A stretch of DNA of 64,000 nucleotides. Origin: Candidatus Binatia bacterium (GTDB lineage Bacteria > Desulfobacterota > Binatia > Bin18). The notes beneath the pieces are model-generated. The model worked only from the letters and a program-made list of their open reading frames with translations, ran no database searches and was not told the DNA's origin. Below are positions 58,063-64,000 of this stretch, piece after piece; the stretch's first letter is position 1, and each line of letters opens with the position of its first letter. The stretch covers positions 1-64,000 of the forward strand of contig JAJDTY010000011.1 in assembly GCA_022826945.1 (NCBI GenBank), written 5' to 3'. The translations under genes were made by a program, and so were the position numbers.

Positions 58063-58905
58063 ATGAATCGCGCCGAACGCCGACGACAAGCCAAGGCCAC
58101 AAAGAAGAAACCGATCGGAGAAGAGAAAACGTCTCCGCCACGGTTGGATATTGCCCAGATCAAGAGCCACCTCCAACAGGCGGCTTCGCCTCAGGAAGTG
58201 CAGCAGTTTATCGGGCAGCTTCGTGAACACGGACTGCCCCAGGCCGGAGGCGAAGAGTTGATTGCCTACGCTGCGCAGTATCATGAGGCGCTTGCTGCCC
58301 TGAACAGTGATGATGAGGCCGCGTCCGTAGCTCTCCTGGTGAACTCCGCGCACGCCTGGGTGGACGACCGGATCGACCAATCGCCCGACCGTGAGCGGCG
58401 TGCGTGCAAAGCGGGCTGCGCCTTCTGTTGTTATCTGCCTGTTGTGTTGGCCAGCGCCGCCGAGGTGGTCTATCTAGCGGACTGGCTGAGGGCCAGCTGT
58501 ACGCCTGAGGAGTTGGCAGCCGTGCGGAGCAGGCTGAAAGCTCGGTGCGGGCAGAGCACGAGCAGCTTACCAGACCAGAAGCGCCTCCCCTGTGCCCTGC
58601 TCCAGGACGATACATGTATGGCCTATGAAGCCCGTCCGTTCAAATGTCGCGGCTGGAACTCCGTTCGCCTCGAGGCGTGCGAACGGGCCTACGGGCAAAG
58701 CCAGGCCACAACGAAAGTGCCTGTTGATACCTTCGCTTTTGTCATGGGGAACGCGGTTCTGAACGGTCTGAGTGACGCCACGCGGAACGCTGAGCTCGAC
58801 GGCGGAGCGTATGAACTCAACGCGGCCTTACTCCGCGCGCTCGACCTGCCGGACGCAACCCTCCGTTGGCGAAACGGCGAGCGGCTTTTTGATGGGGGAG
58901 GTTGA
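58063..58905 (+). CDS. YkgJ-family cysteine cluster protein
   Basis: CKAGCAFCCYLPVVLASAAEVVYLADWL; CALLQDDTCMAYEARPFKCRGWNS. Confidence 0.85.
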   Translation: MNRAERRRQAKATKKKPIGEEKTSPPRLDIAQIKSHLQQAASPQEVQQFIGQLREHGLPQAGGEELIAYAAQYHEALAALNSDDEAASVALLVNSAHAWVDDRIDQSPDRERRACKAGCAFCCYLPVVLASAAEVVYLADWLRASCTPEELAAVRSRLKARCGQSTSSLPDQKRLPCALLQDDTCMAYEARPFKCRGWNSVRLEACERAYGQSQATTKVPVDTFAFVMGNAVLNGLSDATRNAELDGGAYELNAALLRALDLPDATLRWRNGERLFDGGG

Positions 58906-58908
58906 GAG

Positions 58909-60639
58909 CTACTCCCGAACCGCGAACACCCACAGCACCCCGCCTTGCGGGACGTGTGTCTTGGTGCCGTAGAAGGTATTCAGCATCTCCTGTTTCCGCT
59001 CTGCATCCACGCCCCAGCCTGACAGCACGGCAACATACTGGACCCCGTCGACCTGATACGTTGTGGGAACGCCCGTCACCCCGGAATTTGTGCGTTGTTG
59101 CCATAAGACCTGGCCGGTCTTGGCGTCAAAGGCGCGAAAATAGCGATCATTGGTTCCCCCCATAAAAACAAGCCCGCCGCCGGTCGTGAGTACCGGCCCC
59201 CAATTGTGGCTCTTAAAGGTTGAGGTCCAGACTTTCTTGCCCGCGTTCAAATCCCAAGCCTGGAGTTCGCCAATATGGTCTTTGGCGTCCGGATGGGGCA
59301 GCAATTCAAAATCGTCGGGAAACGCGATACCCATATAGAGCCGACCGGGTCGATAGGTTTCTTCTCGGCCGGTCAGCGCACCGCACAAGTTCTCGTTGGC
59401 CGGGACGTAGAGCAGGCCGGTCTTGGGATTATACGCCGCTGGTGGCCAATCCTTGCCGCCCCACGAGGACGGGCAGTATTCGGCGCGCCGTCCGATACCG
59501 GGAATCTTTGCGGTATCGTACTCAGGTCGGCCCGTTTCAGGGTCGATACTTTTGAAGACGTTCTGGCGGACAAAAGGCCGGGCTTCCACAAAATTAATCG
59601 CATCTGCGCTGCGCTCCAGCGTCCATAGATAGCCGTTGCGCGCAGGGTGAACCAAGCTCTTAAAGGTCCGGTCGCCCTTTTTCACGTCGATCAACAGCGG
59701 GGCGGACACCTCATCCCAATCCCATGAACCGTTCCAGTGGTATTGATGGTGCGCTTTCAGCTCACCGCTGTCCGCGTCTAAGGCGATGACCGAAGTCGAG
59801 TACAGATTATTCCCCGGCCGGGCCTCGCCCATAAATGGGCCGGCATTTCCGGTTCCCCAGAAGGTGAGGTTGAGGTCCGGGTCATAGCTGCCGGTCACCC
59901 AAATCGACACTCCGCCGGTCTTCCAGCTCTCGCCTGCCCAACTCTCGTGACCGGGCTCTCCCGGGCCGGGAATGGTATGGGTTTTCCAGATGGATTTGCC
60001 GGTCTCGGCATCCAGGGCCTGGATAAAACCGCGGATACCAAACTCCCCACCCGACATGCCGACAATGATTTTGCCGTTCACCGCCAAGGGGGCGAGGGTC
60101 ATGTAATAGCCGGACAAATAGTCTTCGAGCTCTTCCTCCCAGACTACTTCGCCTGTTTTCGCATCCAGGGCGACCACACAGGTATCGACCGTCCCGAAAT
60201 AGACTTTGTCGCCATACAGGGCGACGCCGCGATTGGTCGGATGCAACTGGAACAGGTCTTCGGGCAACTCACGCTCATAGCGCCACAAGAGATCACCCGT
60301 CTTCGCATTGAAGGCAAAGACCTGGTTTTCGGGGGAGGTGACGAACATGACGCCGTTGTTCACGATCGGCGGAGCCTGATGGCCTTCCGTCACGCCGGTC
60401 GAAAAGGTCCAGACCGGAACGAGCTTACCCACATTGGCCGGCGTAATCTGATCCAGGGGACTATAGCCCCAGCTATTATACGTCCCGCGATACATGAGCC
60501 AGTTTTCAGGCTCGGGCTGCAACAGTCGTTGTGCGGTCACGGGCGTATAGTCCTGCTGCTGTGCACTGACCAGAGTGGGGGCAAACCCGAGGAGACTGAC
60601 GAGGAGACTCGTGAGGAGGCTGAACGTGCGGTATCGCAT
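58909..60639 (-). CDS. PQQ-dependent alcohol/methanol dehydrogenase-family protein
   Basis: Signal peptide; repeated beta-propeller W motifs (LDAKTGEVVWEEEL, FDAKTGQVLWQQRT); HHQYHWNGSWDWDEVSAPLLIDV. Confidence 0.92.
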   Translation of the reverse strand: MRYRTFSLLTSLLVSLLGFAPTLVSAQQQDYTPVTAQRLLQPEPENWLMYRGTYNSWGYSPLDQITPANVGKLVPVWTFSTGVTEGHQAPPIVNNGVMFVTSPENQVFAFNAKTGDLLWRYERELPEDLFQLHPTNRGVALYGDKVYFGTVDTCVVALDAKTGEVVWEEELEDYLSGYYMTLAPLAVNGKIIVGMSGGEFGIRGFIQALDAETGKSIWKTHTIPGPGEPGHESWAGESWKTGGVSIWVTGSYDPDLNLTFWGTGNAGPFMGEARPGNNLYSTSVIALDADSGELKAHHQYHWNGSWDWDEVSAPLLIDVKKGDRTFKSLVHPARNGYLWTLERSADAINFVEARPFVRQNVFKSIDPETGRPEYDTAKIPGIGRRAEYCPSSWGGKDWPPAAYNPKTGLLYVPANENLCGALTGREETYRPGRLYMGIAFPDDFELLPHPDAKDHIGELQAWDLNAGKKVWTSTFKSHNWGPVLTTGGGLVFMGGTNDRYFRAFDAKTGQVLWQQRTNSGVTGVPTTYQVDGVQYVAVLSGWGVDAERKQEMLNTFYGTKTHVPQGGVLWVFAVRE

Positions 60640-60650
60640 CTGACCTATCC

Positions 60651-61280
60651 TTATTTCTTTTTCTTAAAACCGACTTTGCCGATAAACGGCCCTTTGACCG
60701 CCAGGAACCCGTCTCTCACTTCCAAGGGGAGGGTCGCCAATGGCTTAGGTGCCGGGCCTCCGACCACGCGGCCCTGGTTTTTCGGATCAAAGAATGAGGC
60801 ATGACACGGACAGACCAGTTGCTGCGTCGGTCCGATCCATTCGGACACATCACAACCCGTGTGGGTGCATACGGCCGAATAGCACACGAGTCCATCCAGC
60901 GAACGCGCGCGCGTCTTCTCACTCAACTCATCCGGTTTCAACCGGATGAGGAGAACCTGATTGAGCCGGAACCGGCTGCGTACGGTATCGGTCGCCGGGT
61001 CCTTGGGATAGGCGAACTCCGGGCGTTCGCCGAATGAGATATCTTGGGGCGTGATGGCCTGCCCGGCCCGGTCCCCAAAGGCAAAGACCAGTTGATCGCC
61101 GGGCGTCAGCCGCGAACGGCGCGGGTCTTTTTTTCTTGCCGCGTTTGCCCCTCGGTCAAAAACCGGCAGGCTCAGACCCAGCCCGAATAGGCCGGTCAGC
61201 AGGGCTCGGCGAGTGAAGCCCTGGAAGTCGGTCTTATCCGAAGCCCGGCGCAATGAGTGGAGGCAGTCCGCACACGACAT
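60651..61280 (-). CDS. Rieske [2Fe-2S] protein with Tat-like signal
   Basis: FTRRALLTGLFGLGLSLP; CTHTGCDVSEW..LVCPCHASFFDPKNQGRVVGGPAPKPLATLPL. Confidence 0.9.
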   Translation of the reverse strand: MSCADCLHSLRRASDKTDFQGFTRRALLTGLFGLGLSLPVFDRGANAARKKDPRRSRLTPGDQLVFAFGDRAGQAITPQDISFGERPEFAYPKDPATDTVRSRFRLNQVLLIRLKPDELSEKTRARSLDGLVCYSAVCTHTGCDVSEWIGPTQQLVCPCHASFFDPKNQGRVVGGPAPKPLATLPLEVRDGFLAVKGPFIGKVGFKKKK

Positions 61281-61342
61281 CCAACGTTCCCTCGCCGCAA
61301 CCTTCTACTGGCGAGGGACGATGGAGTCAACGGGCTGGGCCT

Positions 61343-62545
61343 TTACTGAATCTTATCCGTAAAGTTCGGCAGCACTTTTTCGGTCAGCAACTCGAAACTG
61401 TGCATGACGTTCTTATGCGGTACGAGCTCATTATAGGTGTAGAGCCAGAAGTACTCGGCCGGCAACTTTTTGAAGATCGCCTCAAACTTGCGGCTCACCG
61501 TATCCGGGCTGCCACAAATGGTGAGGCCCCGCTCGACCATGGACTCGAACGTGTTCGGGATCGTCCGGTAATCCTCATCCACCCGCATCAGGGCGGCGTT
61601 AAAGCCGAACGGCTCAAAGAACTTGGTCCAGATAAAACAGCCGCTCTCTCTGCCCAGAGCCATGGCTTCCTCGTCCGTGTCGGCCACGATCACCTCGCGC
61701 ACCAGGCCGACGCCCTGACCGAAGTCCAGGCTCTTACCGACTTCAGCCGCGCCTTCCTGGCAGGCGCGGAACTGGCCGGAGCAGATATCCGGGTCGCAGA
61801 CGACGGTCAGCGGGACCACATTGTTCTGGGCGGCCCAGCGGACCGAGGACTCTGAAAAGCTGAACGGCTGGAAGAGGGGTGGGTGAGGCTTCTGATACGG
61901 TTCGGGCACCGTGCCCACCTCGGTCAGAATACCGTCGTCATCCACGCCTTGGCCGAACTCGCGAGTGACATTATGCGCCGGCCAAAAGATATCCTTGGGC
62001 GGAATCTGCCAGTACTTGCCCGAATGACTGAAGGTTGGGTTGGTCCAGGCCTTCATGATAATTTGAAAATGCTCCTGGTAGAGTTCTCTCTTGAGCTCTT
62101 CGTACCGTTCCGGGTCGGTGTTGTTGTCGGCCAGGATGTCGTAGTGCTGTCCCAGGGTATTGACCCAACGTGGTTGATAGCCCCGGGCAAAGCCGACAAA
62201 GGCCCGACCTTTTGTGACCTGGTCGAGAATGGCGGTGTCTTCCGCCACGCGAATGGGATTCTGGCAGGGGAGGACCAGGCCGAGTTGTCCCAACCGGATG
62301 TTCTCGGTCTGCATGCCGAGATACAGGTCGAGCATGAGGGGGTTGGTCGAAACCTCTTCGCCTTCGATATGGAAGTGGTGTTCGGTGAAGCCAATGCCAT
62401 AGTAGCCGTGTGCGTCGAGATACTGGGCCTGTTCGGACAGGTTGCGCAGCATACGCTGGTAGAGGTCTGTCCGCCGACCAGCCATACCCGCCTGCAGCTC
62501 GCTCTTACTGCCAATCGCGGGAAGATAGAAAACACCGAATTCCAT
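61343..62545 (-). CDS. LLM-class flavin-dependent oxidoreductase (luciferase-like)
   Basis: HGYYGIGFTEHHFHIEGEEVSTNPLMLDLYLGMQTENIRLGQLGLVLPCQNPIRVAEDTAILDQVTKGRAFVGFARGYQPRW. Confidence 0.93.
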   Translation of the reverse strand: MEFGVFYLPAIGSKSELQAGMAGRRTDLYQRMLRNLSEQAQYLDAHGYYGIGFTEHHFHIEGEEVSTNPLMLDLYLGMQTENIRLGQLGLVLPCQNPIRVAEDTAILDQVTKGRAFVGFARGYQPRWVNTLGQHYDILADNNTDPERYEELKRELYQEHFQIIMKAWTNPTFSHSGKYWQIPPKDIFWPAHNVTREFGQGVDDDGILTEVGTVPEPYQKPHPPLFQPFSFSESSVRWAAQNNVVPLTVVCDPDICSGQFRACQEGAAEVGKSLDFGQGVGLVREVIVADTDEEAMALGRESGCFIWTKFFEPFGFNAALMRVDEDYRTIPNTFESMVERGLTICGSPDTVSRKFEAIFKKLPAEYFWLYTYNELVPHKNVMHSFELLTEKVLPNFTDKIQ

Positions 62546-62599
62546 AGGTCACCCCCTGCTGTGAAAAGGTTTGTCGTATGCCCCTAGAGAGCTTTGAGA

Positions 62600-62636
62600 A
62601 AAAACTCGAAAAAGCGAGGGGGCCGGAAGGCCCCCT
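62600..62636 (-). terminator. Rho-independent terminator
   Basis: Minus strand AGGGGGCC-TTCC-GGCCCCCT followed by CGCTTTTTCGAGTTTTTT. Confidence 0.85.
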
Positions 62637-62651
62637 ACTGTGTTCGTTAAC

Positions 62652-63485
62652 TTATGCTTCAGGCGGAAAGAAAACCAGCGTTCGCGTCTCAATGCTCTCC
62701 CGAGCCGGTGCATCCGGCGGAGACGTCGGGTCTTCAAACGCCGAATGGGCGGTGAAACGCGCCCGCCCATCGGTGGCCGAGTCGTAACATTTAAGCAACA
62801 TGGCCTCGTTACGCTCCATCTGCGGGAAGTAAAACCAGCGGTGGTTGGGGTTGTGAGAGACCGAATAAACCTCACCGGTCCGGTCTTCGTATTTGAGGTC
62901 GGTCTCGTTAAAGTCGTCCTGTGTCATGCTGGCGGCATCGCATACGGCCAGCGGGGCGTCCTGCACCGGGCCGCGAATCGGTCGCCAGACATTGATCACG
63001 GCAAAGCGGTGTTTCAGCCGTTCTTCGGCTTCTTCGTCCGGCAGCAGATCGCGTACCCGCTGCGGACCGGACTGGAGGGTATAGTCGTTGTGGGCAAACT
63101 TGACTGGCTCGCGGGCTCCATTCTCGCCACGGGCACACATCGGGGCGCACCGCACGTTATGGTCAAAGACGTGGACCTTCTCGGCGCCGGTCATTTTTTT
63201 AATCAATTCGACAACTTCAGGATAATAGACCGCCTTGACTTCTTCGGCGTCATAAAAGTTTTTGACCGCAGTTTCATGCTGCGCAAAGGTGATGCCCTGT
63301 TTCTCGAGCGAGATCTCGTCTATATGCTCGCGGGCGTTCTGAATCGCCATCGTGTGTTTGACCTGGGTGGTATTCCGTATGGGGACGCCAGGAGGCGGGG
63401 TACACAGGTAATAGGTCGGCTTTTCTTGCTGGTCTTCGACGTTGAGATAACTCATTGGGGCGTCGACGTGCGATGCTGTTTTCAT
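62652..63485 (-). CDS. CmcJ/NvfI-family oxidoreductase
   Basis: AEKVHVFDHNVRCAPM..PVKFAHNDYTLQSGPQRVRDLLPDEEAEERLKHRFAVINVWRPIRGPVQDAPLAVCDAASM; RWFYFPQMERNEAMLLKCYDS. Confidence 0.88.
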   Translation of the reverse strand: MKTASHVDAPMSYLNVEDQQEKPTYYLCTPPPGVPIRNTTQVKHTMAIQNAREHIDEISLEKQGITFAQHETAVKNFYDAEEVKAVYYPEVVELIKKMTGAEKVHVFDHNVRCAPMCARGENGAREPVKFAHNDYTLQSGPQRVRDLLPDEEAEERLKHRFAVINVWRPIRGPVQDAPLAVCDAASMTQDDFNETDLKYEDRTGEVYSVSHNPNHRWFYFPQMERNEAMLLKCYDSATDGRARFTAHSAFEDPTSPPDAPARESIETRTLVFFPPEA

Positions 63486-63583
63486 GGGGTCTCCTTCCCC
63501 TGTCTTGCTCCTCAGTAGTAATATGGCGACACGATTATAGCGGTCTCGCTGCGCTTGTATAGTCGGCTTTCACCGGAAAATGC

Positions 63584-64000
63584 TTAGCGAGGAAGTCCGT
63601 ACGCCTCACCACGGGCCAGGAATTCGGTCACATCATTGGCCATGAGCAGAATATCGTGCGTCTTACCGGCCCGGTCTTTGACCTCGTCGCGTAAAATCGC
63701 CTCAGCCCGAAAGCCGAGCTCTTCGAACACGGTGCGGGCGCCGGTTTGATCCAGCGTCATGCGCGCGGCGACTTTTTGGATACCTAAAGACAGGGCGACG
63801 TTGAACGCCTCGCGGGTCAACAATCGGCCCAGGCCCATCTTTCGTGCGTCCGGGGCAATCAGTACCCGGATTTCCGCCACATGGCGCGACCAGTCAAAGT
63901 CATTCCGATACAGGGTGGCGTAGCCCAGGAGTTGGGTCTCGCTCTCCGCGAGCAGGGTATACATCCTTTCACTGGCGATATCGTGCAGCCAGCGGTCTAT
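63584..64000 (-). CDS. GNAT N-acetyltransferase (N-terminus outside window)
   Basis: AEIRVLIAPDARKMGLGRLLTREAFNVALSLGIQKVAARMTLDQTGARTVFEELGFRAEAILRDEV; frame open to window end. Confidence 0.9.
   Translation of the reverse strand: MDRWLHDIASERMYTLLAESETQLLGYATLYRNDFDWSRHVAEIRVLIAPDARKMGLGRLLTREAFNVALSLGIQKVAARMTLDQTGARTVFEELGFRAEAILRDEVKDRAGKTHDILLMANDVTEFLARGEAYGLPR

Noticed and set aside
59947-60804. 285-aa plus-strand ORF antisense to PQQ-DH/Rieske
   Set aside because: Spans two well-supported minus-strand genes and has no recognisable motifs
62640-63518. 292-aa plus-strand ORF antisense to the CmcJ-family gene
   Set aside because: Shadow ORF with no coherent domain
1-64000. rRNA or tRNA genes
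   Set aside because: No recognisable rRNA stretches and no convincing cloverleaf seen by eye; a tRNAscan/Infernal run would be decisive

Overview
The 64 kb window looks like one bacterial chromosomal segment, GC-rich by eye. The lineage is unresolved; Tectomicrobia/Desulfobacterota-like gene content is only a guess. It has two parts. (1) About 1-11 kb is an eroded accessory island. It holds an AlbA/Schlafen-type ATP-binding protein tail, a truncated class-I glutamine amidotransferase (PuuD-like), a nitrilase-like C-terminal fragment that may derive from a DRT1/UG1 reverse transcriptase, an HNH endonuclease and a HEPN-motif protein. It also holds a nucleoside 2-deoxyribosyltransferase-like protein, a RelE/HigB-HigA-type TA pair lying between two HsdS-N-terminus-like remnants, VapC debris, intact and broken LuxR regulators with a shared dyad motif, and an IS1595 remnant. 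(2) About 11-64 kb is mostly ordinary metabolic sequence. It includes an acyl-CoA mutase/ADH/thioesterase operon, a luxC-luxE-like fatty-acid reductase pair, and an ergothioneine-type cluster (ATP-grasp, EgtC-, EgtB- and EgtD-like, then asparaginase). It also includes a heme cluster (cysG-N, ccsA, hemA, hemC, cobA-hemD, hemB), a PQQ-dehydrogenase paired with a Rieske protein, two luciferase-like monooxygenases, and two further decayed VapBC loci. No rRNA, tRNA or CRISPR array was recognised. All product calls come from reading the translated sequence; no database search was run.
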